DNA from: Allobaileyella intestinalis
Lineage (GTDB): Bacteria > Bacillota > Clostridia > Peptostreptococcales > Anaerovoracaceae
DNA: 64,000 nt
Assembly (NCBI RefSeq): GCF_009695865.1
Contig: NZ_VUNB01000005.1
Coordinates: forward strand, 186,001 to 250,000
Reading direction: 5' to 3'
Part shown: one piece after another, positions 35,664 through 43,543 of the stretch
Layout of the letters: each line of letters begins with the position of its first letter
Position numbering within the stretch: position 1 is the first letter of the stretch
The notes under the pieces: generated by a model
Told to the model about the DNA's origin: nothing
Database searches by the model: none
What the model saw: only the letters and a program-made list of their open reading frames with translations
Position numbers and translations under genes: made by a program

Positions 35664-36935
35664 ATGTTTGACAGAAACGGAAATGACAACAGCACCTACA
35701 ATCAGACAGACATCGCTGAGATCCGCAAGGTTTCTCCAACGGTGGCTGATCTGGTAGAAGAAGAGTATAACAGGCAGAAGAACAACGTTGAGTTGATTGC
35801 TTCGGAGAACTATTGTTCTGAGGCTGTTATGGCTGCCTGTGGCAGCTGCCTGTCATGGAAGTATGCCGAAGGATATCCTGGAAAGCCGGTTACAAGACAT
35901 TCAGGAAACAAGGGCAGATATTACGGCGGTACACAGATCGTTGATAAGCTGGAAGAGTACTGCTGCGATAAGTGGAGAGAAGTTTTCAACACAGATTATC
36001 ATGTAAATGTTCAGCCACACAGTGGTTCTCAGGCCAACTTTGCTGCATACAAAGCAGTTCTCAATCCGGGAGACACCATCCTTTCACTGAGCCTGGACGA
36101 TGGCGGACACCTGACACATGGTTCTTCTGTAAACTTCAGCGGAACTCTGTACGATGTACATTTCTATTCAGTAAAAGATGATGGATACATCGACATGGAC
36201 GACGTTGAGAAGAAGGCGAAGGAACTTCACCCTAAGCTGATTCTCACAGGTGCAAGCGCATATTCCAGAACTATTGATTTCCCAAGATTTGCAGAGATTG
36301 CCAAGAGCGTAGGAGCTCTGTTCATGGTAGATATGGCACATATCGCAGGTCTGGTAGCAGGAGGAGAGCATATCTCACCATTCGGATATGCCGACATCAT
36401 TACTACAACAACACACAAGACACTGAGAGGACCAAGGGGCGGTCTGATTTTCTGCAGAACTGAGTTTGCAAAGGCTGTAGACAGCGCAGTATTCCCTTAT
36501 GCACAGGGCGGCCCTCTGGAGCACATCATTGCAGGAAAAGCTGTTTGCGCTGAGGAGGCGCTGAAGCCGGAGTTCAAGGAATACGCACACCAGGTAGTAG
36601 TAAACTGCAAGGCTTTCTGCGACGAGTTCCTGAAGATGGGATATAAGGTAGTAACTGGCGGTACAGATAATCATCTTTTCCTGCTGGATCTGTCTGATCA
36701 CCCATTCAGCGGCAAAGACCTGCAGAACAGACTGGATGAGGTGGGAATAACACTGAATAAGAACTGCGTCCCAAATGAGAAGCGTTCTCCATTCCAGACC
36801 AGCGGAGTAAGAATCGGAACAGCTCCTATGACAACAAGAGGATACAAGGAAGAGGACTTCATCAAAGTCGCTCACAGAATCGACGAGGTTGTAAAAGAGC
36901 TGGATGACGAGAAAGCTGCGGAGGCTCAGGCATAA
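35664..36935 (+). CDS. glyA: Serine hydroxymethyltransferase
   Basis: This PLP enzyme converts serine and THF to glycine and methylene-THF. The 423-residue length is normal for the family. Landmarks are ELIASENYCS near the start, KYAEGYPGKPV, and the PLP-lysine motif TTTTHKTLRGPRGG. The ATG at 35664 lies downstream of AAAGGATGG; an in-frame TTG at 35643 precedes that site. Functionally it links serA/serC to folD and the folate pool. Confidence 0.96.
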   Translation: MFDRNGNDNSTYNQTDIAEIRKVSPTVADLVEEEYNRQKNNVELIASENYCSEAVMAACGSCLSWKYAEGYPGKPVTRHSGNKGRYYGGTQIVDKLEEYCCDKWREVFNTDYHVNVQPHSGSQANFAAYKAVLNPGDTILSLSLDDGGHLTHGSSVNFSGTLYDVHFYSVKDDGYIDMDDVEKKAKELHPKLILTGASAYSRTIDFPRFAEIAKSVGALFMVDMAHIAGLVAGGEHISPFGYADIITTTTHKTLRGPRGGLIFCRTEFAKAVDSAVFPYAQGGPLEHIIAGKAVCAEEALKPEFKEYAHQVVVNCKAFCDEFLKMGYKVVTGGTDNHLFLLDLSDHPFSGKDLQNRLDEVGITLNKNCVPNEKRSPFQTSGVRIGTAPMTTRGYKEEDFIKVAHRIDEVVKELDDEKAAEAQA

Positions 36936-36992
36936 TAATTCTTTCGATCTGATGAATTTTTCACCGGGGATTACATACATGGTGAATTGTCA

Positions 36993-37021
36993 TTGAACAG
37001 CACAACTATCTGTTGTATAAT
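36993..37021 (+). promoter_or_regulatory. Promoter of the small P-loop gene
   Basis: TTGAAC (36993-36998), 17-base spacer, consensus TATAAT (37016-37021). Confidence 0.8.
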
Positions 37022-37054
37022 TTCCGAAAGAAGCAAGATAAGGAGGAAGCCGCC

Positions 37055-37477
37055 ATGGTTAAATTACTGGTAGGACACAAGGGCAGCGGGAAGACTAAGA
37101 CAATGATCCAGCTGGCTAACAACAGCGCTGAAGAGGGCAAAGGGAGCACGATCTTTATCAATAAGAATTCCAGGCTGATTTACGACCTTGACTACAGGAT
37201 CAGGGTAGTCTGCATGGAGGATTTCGTGCATATCACTAATGAAGATGAATACATTGGATTTATCTTCGGAATCATCAGCTCTGACAACGACATCGATACT
37301 ATTTATCTGGACGGCGTTATGAAGCACGCAGATTTCTCCCTTGAGGTACTGCCAAGCTTCATCAACAAGATCAAGGATATTTCAAAGGATTATGGCATTG
37401 ACTTTGTTGTAAGCATCAGTGCTGAGCTGGAGGAAATGATAGGCGTTGACTTTGATGGCTGCCAGATTCTTAACTGA
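37055..37477 (+). CDS. Small P-loop NTPase of unknown function
   Basis: A 140-residue protein consisting of little more than a nucleotide-binding core: Walker A GHKGSGKT (7-14) at the very N-terminus and a Walker B-like TIYLDGV near residue 87. There is no transmembrane segment or DNA-binding motif. The ATG at 37055 follows AAGGAGGAAG. I recognise it only as a conserved-looking Clostridial P-loop protein and cannot assign a role. It has its own promoter and terminator. Confidence 0.8.
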   Translation: MVKLLVGHKGSGKTKTMIQLANNSAEEGKGSTIFINKNSRLIYDLDYRIRVVCMEDFVHITNEDEYIGFIFGIISSDNDIDTIYLDGVMKHADFSLEVLPSFINKIKDISKDYGIDFVVSISAELEEMIGVDFDGCQILN

Positions 37478-37517
37478 TCTGGGCTCAGTGGACTTCATTA
37501 TTTAATAAGGCGAATCA

Positions 37518-37543
37518 GGCTCCGGTTTAACCGGGGCCTTTTT
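37518..37543 (+). terminator. Terminator after the P-loop gene
   Basis: GGCTCCGGT pairs with ACCGGGGCC over 9 bp (one T-G) with a TTA loop, followed by five T. Confidence 0.88.
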
Positions 37544-37654
37544 CTGAGTAGGAATTTATCAGCTGTAAAGTAAATTTGCAAAGAAGAGGGAACAGACAGT
37601 ACAATGGTGGAAAATTCCACGAAAAATCACGAAAAGAAAGAATGGGAAAAACAA

Positions 37655-38542
37655 ATGAAAGATTATATAGTAAGAGCAACAGCAGCAAATGAAATGATAC
37701 GCGCATTTGCTGTTAGTTCCACAGGAATTGTAGAGGAAGCAAGACAGCGCCACACAACACTTCCTGTAATAACGGCAGCCCTTGGAAGACTTCTTTCTGC
37801 AGGCGCAATGATGGGTGCAATGATGAAGGGCGATGATGATATTGTTACCCTGGGCATAAGAGGTGATGGCCCGGCCCAGGGACTTACAGTTACTGCAGAC
37901 AGTCACGGAAACGTAAAGGGATATCCTTTCCAGCCTTTTGTTGATATTCCAAGGAAGTATGCGGGAAAGCTCGATGTAGGCGGAGCAATAGGAAATGGAA
38001 CTCTCACAGTAAGCATGGATCTTGGGTTGAAGGAACCTTACAGTGGACAGGTGGAACTTCAGACAGGGGAGATAGGTGATGACCTGGCGTATTACTTTAC
38101 TGTTTCAGAACAGACTCCTTCGGCTGTAGGACTTGGCGTTATGGTGGACAGGGACCAGCATGTTAAAGAGGCAGGGGGATTTATAATCCAGATGATGCCG
38201 GATGCATCTGAGGAAGTCATTTCTGCCGTAGAGAAGAGCATAAGCAGAATAGATTCTGTTACCTCAATGCTTGAAAGAGGCATGAGTCCCGAGGATATCC
38301 TTGAAGAGATTCTTGGGGGACTGGATCTCCAGATTACAGAGAAAAGGGATATAAGGTTCCACTGCAATTGTTCAAAAGAGAAGGTTGCATTCGCCCTCGC
38401 AACCATTGATCCAAAAGATATTCAGGAAATGATCGACGATGGAGAGACAATAGAGGTAAAGTGTCACTTCTGCAACAAGACATATAATTTTACAATAGAA
38501 GATCTGAAAGAGATCCAGAAAAACAACAAAAAAGGAGAATAG
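37655..38542 (+). CDS. hslO: Redox-regulated chaperone Hsp33
   Basis: A cytosolic holdase switched on by oxidation. The 295-residue protein starts MKDYIVRATAANEMIRAFAV, as family members do, and ends with the zinc/redox switch CxC...CxxC (HCNCSKEK and CHFCNKTY). The ATG at 37655 is chosen by homology; an in-frame ATG at 37604 with a GAGGG upstream would add 17 charged residues and cannot be excluded. A DNA methyltransferase gene starts 4 bases after its stop. Confidence 0.94.
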   Translation: MKDYIVRATAANEMIRAFAVSSTGIVEEARQRHTTLPVITAALGRLLSAGAMMGAMMKGDDDIVTLGIRGDGPAQGLTVTADSHGNVKGYPFQPFVDIPRKYAGKLDVGGAIGNGTLTVSMDLGLKEPYSGQVELQTGEIGDDLAYYFTVSEQTPSAVGLGVMVDRDQHVKEAGGFIIQMMPDASEEVISAVEKSISRIDSVTSMLERGMSPEDILEEILGGLDLQITEKRDIRFHCNCSKEKVAFALATIDPKDIQEMIDDGETIEVKCHFCNKTYNFTIEDLKEIQKNNKKGE

Positions 38543-38546
38543 GCCA

Positions 38547-39893
38547 GTGAACGAGCTAATGCAGCTTAACAGGGGGCTGGAACAGGGTCTGATACTTGCG
38601 GAAACCCGGCTGGAAGAAATGTCTGAAAAGACCGGAACGGCCAGCAAAACCAGATTCTTCAGGTCTGAAGACCATCTTTTTGATAGGGGCCAGGGAGATC
38701 CGTCAATTATCACTTTAGGGGACAACATGGAATACATGCTGTGGCTTCTTGAAAACGGTTTCGAAGGGAAGATCCAGCTTATTTACATAGATCCGCCCTT
38801 CTTTACAAAAGCCAAATATGACGCCACTGTAGAGCTTCGTGATGACAGGGGCAAGAGCAGGAAGGTCAGGCATCTTGCATATGACGACACCTTCGAAAGA
38901 AGCCTGGAATACTACATCAGAAATATTACCAGCCGCCTGTATTTAATGAAGATGCTCCTTTCTGACACTGGATCCATATACATTCATCTGGACTGGCATT
39001 CTTCCCACTATGTTAAGGTGGTTATGGACGAGATCTTCGGGTATTCCAGATTTATTAATGAAATAATCTGGAAATACAAGTCCGGGGGCAGCACTAAGAA
39101 ACACTTTTCCAGAAAGCACGACACCATTCTTGTTTACAGCAAGACGGACAAGTACTATTTCAATGTTCCCAAGGAGAAGTCGTACAACAGGGACTTCAAG
39201 CCATATCGTTTCAAGGGGGTAAGTGAGTATCAGGATGATAACGGCTGGTATACACTGGTGAATATGAAGGATGTCTGGTCTATCGACATGGTAGGAAGGA
39301 CCTCTGGAGAAAGAACCGGATATGCAACTCAGAAACCAATGGAACTCATGGCTCGTATACTTGAGGCCTCCAGCAAAGAAGGAGACCTTGTAGCAGACTT
39401 CTTCTGCGGTTCGGGATCTTTTCTGGAGGCAGCCCAGCGAATGGGAAGAAGATGGATAGGCTGTGATACAGAAGAAATGGCTGTTTCCATGGCGAAGAAG
39501 AGGATAAGCAGCATTGATGGTTCATATGTTTGTATGAAGGATGTTGACAGAGATGACCAGGAACCTGTAAAAGGATGCCTCAAGCTCAACATGGTTTCCA
39601 GAGACGAACTGGAAAACGGTAAGAGCTTTTTCACTTTCTCCCTGGACAAATTTGTTCCTCAGGTAGATGAGGGGCACATTCCTCTGAAGGACAGAAGTTT
39701 CATCCACGATCTCATAGAAAATGATCCGGTAAGCCTGCTGGACTATATTATTGTGGATCCTTGGTATGACCAGTCCTTTGGAGCTGAGATGGCTGTCACA
39801 GATGATTTTGACAACATAAGATTTATTTCCAGAGGCAAAATTGCATTTATTGCGGTAGATGTTTTTGGAAAAGAATATTTCTATGAAATGTAA
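38547..39893 (+). CDS. Solitary N6-adenine/N4-cytosine DNA methyltransferase
   Basis: A 448-residue protein with an amino-methyltransferase catalytic motif IV DPPF (82-85, YIDPPFFTKAKYD) placed before the SAM-binding motif I (DFFCGSGSFLEAA, ~288-300), i.e. beta-class order as in type III Mod and D12-like enzymes. An ~130-residue C-terminal part ends the protein with a second DPWYDQ-containing region of unknown role. It starts with GTG after AAAGGAG, four bases past hslO. No restriction subunit, specificity subunit or nuclease is nearby, so it looks like an orphan or regulatory methyltransferase; the recognition site is unknown. Confidence 0.88.
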   Translation: MNELMQLNRGLEQGLILAETRLEEMSEKTGTASKTRFFRSEDHLFDRGQGDPSIITLGDNMEYMLWLLENGFEGKIQLIYIDPPFFTKAKYDATVELRDDRGKSRKVRHLAYDDTFERSLEYYIRNITSRLYLMKMLLSDTGSIYIHLDWHSSHYVKVVMDEIFGYSRFINEIIWKYKSGGSTKKHFSRKHDTILVYSKTDKYYFNVPKEKSYNRDFKPYRFKGVSEYQDDNGWYTLVNMKDVWSIDMVGRTSGERTGYATQKPMELMARILEASSKEGDLVADFFCGSGSFLEAAQRMGRRWIGCDTEEMAVSMAKKRISSIDGSYVCMKDVDRDDQEPVKGCLKLNMVSRDELENGKSFFTFSLDKFVPQVDEGHIPLKDRSFIHDLIENDPVSLLDYIIVDPWYDQSFGAEMAVTDDFDNIRFISRGKIAFIAVDVFGKEYFYEM

Positions 39894-39931
39894 GATTTCT
39901 TCGTATAGAGAACTTGTGGAGGGTTTCAGGT

Positions 39932-41839
39932 ATGTCTCTTACCAGTACTGAAATGCGCCTTAAGGCTTTGAGAAAAAAGATGGCGGAGAGCAATATTGAT
40001 CTTTACATGGTTACCAACGAAGATCACCATTTGAATTATTTTCCGCCAGAGTATTTTCACCAGCTGAAATATCTCACGGGCTGTCCGGTCAAGGACGGTG
40101 TGCTTCTGGTAACCCAGGAGAACGCCCACTTCTGGACTGTGGATTCCTTTGGAGCTGCAGCCAGGGAAGCCTTGAAAGACACCGAGATAGTGGTGCACAT
40201 TAAGGATAATCCGGATGACGAGATCTCAAACCTGACTGATTTCTTCAGAGCCTTCTCCGCTGCTACCATGCAGGAAATATTAAATGGAGATATTTCAACT
40301 AGTATCGACTGGGAAGAAGGGGAACTGGACGTTAAGGCCGAAAAGAAAACACTGATAGGTTTTGATGGAAGATGTTTTTCATTTGCCTTTCTTGACGGCA
40401 TAATCAGGGAAATGGAAACACCTTATCAGATGGGAGCGGTGAATATAAGCCCTACAATAGATCTGGTTGGAGAGATATGGAAAGACAGAGGGGAGCTGAG
40501 ACCTGGCAATGTCTATCTATATCCAGAACTTCCTGATGAAGACAAGTCTATGATACGCCACAGCGACCGGCTGGAAGAGAGGGAGAACCTCAACAGTATT
40601 GCCGGAAGACTGAGCCTCATCCGAAAGAAGATGATGGGGGTTGCACCAGAAGCAGGACTTCCTGTTATCGATCTGGATGACATTTCATGGATTTTCGGAA
40701 TCGGAGGAGAGGGTGGAGATTACGGCAGGCTGCCCCTTGCCTACGCTTACATTACCATGAATGAAGCCCGTCTCTATCTGCCTCAGGGAAGCTTCAGCGG
40801 GAAGACCAGAAGTAAGCTTGAAGAAGCAGAGGTGGAAATATGTGATTATGGACAGTTTTATCAGTCCATGGAAAACATCAGGGAAGAGCGGGTCATAATC
40901 GATCCTGAGGCATGTAATGCATCACTGGCCCTTAACTTCCTTTTCGAATCGGAGGTAGGCGTAATATCCGGAGCAAATCTGATTTCAGGAGAAAGGGCAG
41001 TACTCAGTCCAGAACAAATGGGAGGAGCCAGAAAAGCAGCCCTCCTTGATTCCATAGTTATGTGTCAGCTCATGAAATGGATGGATGAAGGTTCTGGTAA
41101 AGAAATCAGCCTTGAAAAGGTAAAGGAAAAAATTAATCAGTTTCGTGATCCTGAGACCTTCGTCTCAGAGTCAAGGCCGGTGGAGCTGGAAAAATACGGC
41201 AATTCGGTTATGGTAAGGTTTGGCAGCAACTACGTAAATGGAACATCTACTCTTGCAAGAACCATAGCTTTAGGAAAACCTGATCCCGGGGTGGTATATT
41301 TCAACACTGTAGCTGTAAAGGCTTTTATGAATGTGGATGCCAGCATTTTTCCAAAGGGGATACTGGACAGCCAGTTTGATTGTATATTCAGAAAGAGCTT
41401 CTGGAATGCTATGTTTGATTATGAAGGGCCCTCAGGCTGGAATATTGGCAGCAGAACAGCAGCGGCATCTGGTCCATTGTGGCTGGACTGGAGCAATCCA
41501 GATGGAGGAACGGAGATAAAATGTAATATGGCAGTTGCCCTTTGTCCACACTGGGGTGATATTACCCTGGAAAGCTGCTATATTTTCCGTTCAGCAAACA
41601 AGATAGCCGAATCGGTGGCACCAGATCGTTCTAAGTATATACCGAAGGGAATGATAATTTCAGAGGCTACTACATTAGCACCCTTTGATCCAAGACTAAT
41701 TGACTTTAAAATGCTTTCCTACAGGGAAGTAATGGAGCTGAAAGATTATAATGACTCAATTATTGATATTTTCAGCCAACTGGAAGATGAGGACATGGTC
41801 AAATGGCTTAAGAAAAGGTTTGAAATCAGAATACGATAA
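39932..41839 (+). CDS. Degenerate aminopeptidase P-like (M24) protein, probable pseudoenzyme
   Basis: A 635-residue protein with two creatinase-type N-domains and an M24 pita-bread domain, the same architecture as the peptidase at 1-1599. Aligned by eye to that protein, four of five metal ligands are lost: the two Asp positions read Arg (VRFGSNY) and Thr (GTSTLART), the GTGHGVG His is gone (EGPSGWNIG), and DEPG reads LCPH; only the last Glu (TLESCY) remains. Peptidase activity is therefore not expected. The ATG at 39932 follows GTGGAGGG. The reading frame is long and intact, so the protein is probably made. Confidence 0.85.
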   Translation: MSLTSTEMRLKALRKKMAESNIDLYMVTNEDHHLNYFPPEYFHQLKYLTGCPVKDGVLLVTQENAHFWTVDSFGAAAREALKDTEIVVHIKDNPDDEISNLTDFFRAFSAATMQEILNGDISTSIDWEEGELDVKAEKKTLIGFDGRCFSFAFLDGIIREMETPYQMGAVNISPTIDLVGEIWKDRGELRPGNVYLYPELPDEDKSMIRHSDRLEERENLNSIAGRLSLIRKKMMGVAPEAGLPVIDLDDISWIFGIGGEGGDYGRLPLAYAYITMNEARLYLPQGSFSGKTRSKLEEAEVEICDYGQFYQSMENIREERVIIDPEACNASLALNFLFESEVGVISGANLISGERAVLSPEQMGGARKAALLDSIVMCQLMKWMDEGSGKEISLEKVKEKINQFRDPETFVSESRPVELEKYGNSVMVRFGSNYVNGTSTLARTIALGKPDPGVVYFNTVAVKAFMNVDASIFPKGILDSQFDCIFRKSFWNAMFDYEGPSGWNIGSRTAAASGPLWLDWSNPDGGTEIKCNMAVALCPHWGDITLESCYIFRSANKIAESVAPDRSKYIPKGMIISEATTLAPFDPRLIDFKMLSYREVMELKDYNDSIIDIFSQLEDEDMVKWLKKRFEIRIR

Positions 41840-41919
41840 GTAACAGCAGGGGCCCCCATTATGTTGTCCCAGCTGCCGTATTCCAGATTTCTGAACCATT
41901 GAATAACATGAATACATGG

Positions 41920-41954
41920 AAAAAGGCTGCAGATCAAGAGAAATGCAGCCTTTT
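41920..41954. terminator. Terminator between convergent genes
   Basis: GGCTGCA/TGCAGCC forms a 7-bp stem flanked by five A and four T, so it can act in both directions between the M24-like gene and the minus-strand exonuclease gene. Confidence 0.75.
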
Positions 41955-41975
41955 AAAATGTTCTTAAAGTGCTCT

Positions 41976-43049
41976 TTATTGTTTCAGCAAATCGTTTCTC
42001 AGCCTTTCAGCAACCCATACGGACAGAGAATTAACTTCTGTGTCTTTCATTATGCCGTCCTCGGCAAGAACAAGAAATCCGTTGACATATCCGGGCAGAT
42101 CTGAAAAATACGAAAGGTTATCAAGTTCTGGATCAAATATGGTAAGATCTGCGAATGCCGAATCACCTTTCCTGATAACGGGGATGTCAGCTGTAAAATC
42201 TGATGTCTTTTCCCGGAACTCTCCGGCTATGTCCTGGGGGTCAGAGGAGAACTTTACGCCGTTGAAAGGCCCCCCTGATCCCGTATTAATGAGCCTGGCA
42301 CAGTTCTGACTGCCTGTAACCTTAAGCCGGCCTTTTGAGGGCCTTGGCCTTACTGTGAGAAGGCCTCCGGCTGCAGGTAGTCCTGTTTTCCCAAGAGCAG
42401 CCTCAGGGATAATTCCAGCCTTGAGGATGGACGTAAAATCCGTTGCTGTTAGTGTACAAAAAAGCTTGTACAGCTGTAGAACATCTTCCCGGTTATGTGT
42501 CAGTATTATTTTTTCCTTCACCGGACTTCCGTCTATAACATACTCCTTGAACAGCTTGACGCTTTCACGACCTGTGATTATATCTCTTCTTGAACCGCCT
42601 ATACCGAAAAAATCTTCAACATTTTTCTGAGAAATAGAACCAATTTCCCCAGGAAGAATGGAATATGTCCGGAGAAAACGGTAAAGGTCAAAATCATAGT
42701 AGGCGGCAGAATAGGGAAGGTGACATCTGTCAACTCTCTCCTGGGTAAAGGGCACATCAAAACTTGCACCATTGTAAGTTATGAGATAGTCAATGGCTCT
42801 GTCATTCATGTGATTTACAGTGGCTTCAAGAACCTGATCTTCTTCAAAGGGAGATTCGGCAAGGAATTGAGTTATCTCGGCTCCTCGTTCATCAGGTATC
42901 AGCATGGCAGTAAGAATGATTCTGTCGCTGGTGCGTGAAAGACCTGTGGTTTCAATATCGTAAACACATGGAGTAAGGTCATCAAACCATCTCTTCGTTA
43001 TTGATCCCATTTCATGGGAAAATGAATATCTGCGTGTAAATTTTTTCAT
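41976..43049 (-). CDS. YprB-type ribonuclease H-like (DEDDh) exonuclease
   Basis: A 357-residue protein whose N-terminal ~200 residues form a DEDDh exonuclease: DIETTGL, TYNGASFDVPF and HNREDVLQLYKL supply the acidic ligands and the final His. The fold matches YprB of Bacilli, described as RNase H-like. The C-terminal ~150 residues are not recognised. The start is set at 43049 (MKKFTRRYSF); the frame stays open upstream but that part is hydrophobic, AT-rich and lies upstream of the promoter. The ribosome site is weak. Confidence 0.82.
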   Translation of the reverse strand: MKKFTRRYSFSHEMGSITKRWFDDLTPCVYDIETTGLSRTSDRIILTAMLIPDERGAEITQFLAESPFEEDQVLEATVNHMNDRAIDYLITYNGASFDVPFTQERVDRCHLPYSAAYYDFDLYRFLRTYSILPGEIGSISQKNVEDFFGIGGSRRDIITGRESVKLFKEYVIDGSPVKEKIILTHNREDVLQLYKLFCTLTATDFTSILKAGIIPEAALGKTGLPAAGGLLTVRPRPSKGRLKVTGSQNCARLINTGSGGPFNGVKFSSDPQDIAGEFREKTSDFTADIPVIRKGDSAFADLTIFDPELDNLSYFSDLPGYVNGFLVLAEDGIMKDTEVNSLSVWVAERLRNDLLKQ

Positions 43050-43125
43050 AGGGTAATGATAACCTATGAATGGGAAAAGTACAAAATAATTTAATGTTGA
43101 AAGAGGGAAGGAAAAGGGAAGGTGG

Positions 43126-43155
43126 ATTATAATATTAAGACATGGAATAATGCAA
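43126..43155 (-). promoter_or_regulatory. Promoter of the YprB-like gene
   Basis: On the minus strand TTGCAT (43155-43150), 18-base spacer, TATAAT (43131-43126), 77 bases before the start. Confidence 0.65.
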
Positions 43156-43189
43156 AAAAGAAAAGAAACCGCAGGGGAGCAGTTTCTTT
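43154..43189 (-). terminator. Minus-strand terminator upstream of the YprB-like gene
   Basis: On the minus strand AAAGAAAC pairs with GTTTCTTT around a GC-containing loop, then TTCTTTTTT follows. It would end any read-through from ychF just before the next promoter. Confidence 0.7.
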
Positions 43190-43217
43190 CCGTAAAAAGG
43201 GTATTGGGACTAGAGAT

Positions 43218-43248
43218 TATAGAGATTATCAGGGAGATAATCTCTATA
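43218..43248. repeat. Perfect 13-bp inverted repeat
   Basis: TATAGAGATTATC and GATAATCTCTATA flank a five-base AGGGA. No T-run follows, so it is not a terminator; it could be an RNA hairpin or protein site. Confidence 0.75.
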
Positions 43249-43296
43249 AGTATTATAGCCAAGTCAAGGAGGAAAATCAATAAAATATCTGAAACG

Positions 43297-43327
43297 ATGA
43301 CATCATAAATAGAGCTTGCGATGTCAT
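43297..43327. repeat. Inverted repeat ATGACATC/GATGTCAT
   Basis: Perfect 8-bp arms separated by 15 bases. The half-site TGACAT/ATGTCA also occurs in the spoVG upstream palindrome and the TetR operator of this window. Confidence 0.6.
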
Positions 43328-43369
43328 ATAACTACAAAGATGAATAAAAAACAGATTGTAAAAATTCGT

Positions 43370-43422
43370 ACAGTATGAAATTGGATTGTTAAAATATAAG
43401 GTTTTAACAATTTGTATACTGT
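43370..43422. repeat. Nested inverted repeats
   Basis: An inner 10-bp stem ATTGTTAAAA/TTTTAACAAT (43385-43411) sits inside outer arms ACAGTAT/ATACTGT (43370-43376 and 43416-43422). Confidence 0.65.
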
Positions 43423-43468
43423 TCTAACCAATCACCTGTTTTCAGTCATATATTTGAACATAATAAAT

Positions 43469-43502
43469 CCGGCAGGTGCAAACAATATTTTGCATCTGCC
43501 GG
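43469..43502 (-). terminator. Probable ychF terminator
   Basis: CCGGCAG.TGCAAA arms pair over about 14 bp, 41 bases after the ychF stop. On the minus strand the tail ATTTATT is only moderately T-rich. Confidence 0.6.
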
Positions 43503-43543
43503 CTATAGTTTTTAATGAAAAATGTATATTTCTGATTGACTGT

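Larger units (their letters stand above)
43050..43543. other. 494-base gene-free region with several inverted repeats
   Basis: Apart from the YprB-like promoter and a terminator, this AT-rich interval has no open frame with a start and ribosome site. It contains inverted repeats at 43218-43248, 43297-43327, 43370-43422 and 43469-43502. An isolated AAGGAGG at 43266 is not followed by a usable start codon. Confidence 0.7.

Noticed and set aside
38547..39893. Part of a type III restriction-modification system
   Set aside because: No Res helicase-nuclease or any nuclease lies nearby; neighbours are hslO and an M24-like gene.
41976..43280. Longer form of the YprB-like protein starting near 43280
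   Set aside because: The extra 77 residues are AT-rich, hydrophobic and lie upstream of the predicted promoter and terminator; exonuclease homology begins after 43049.
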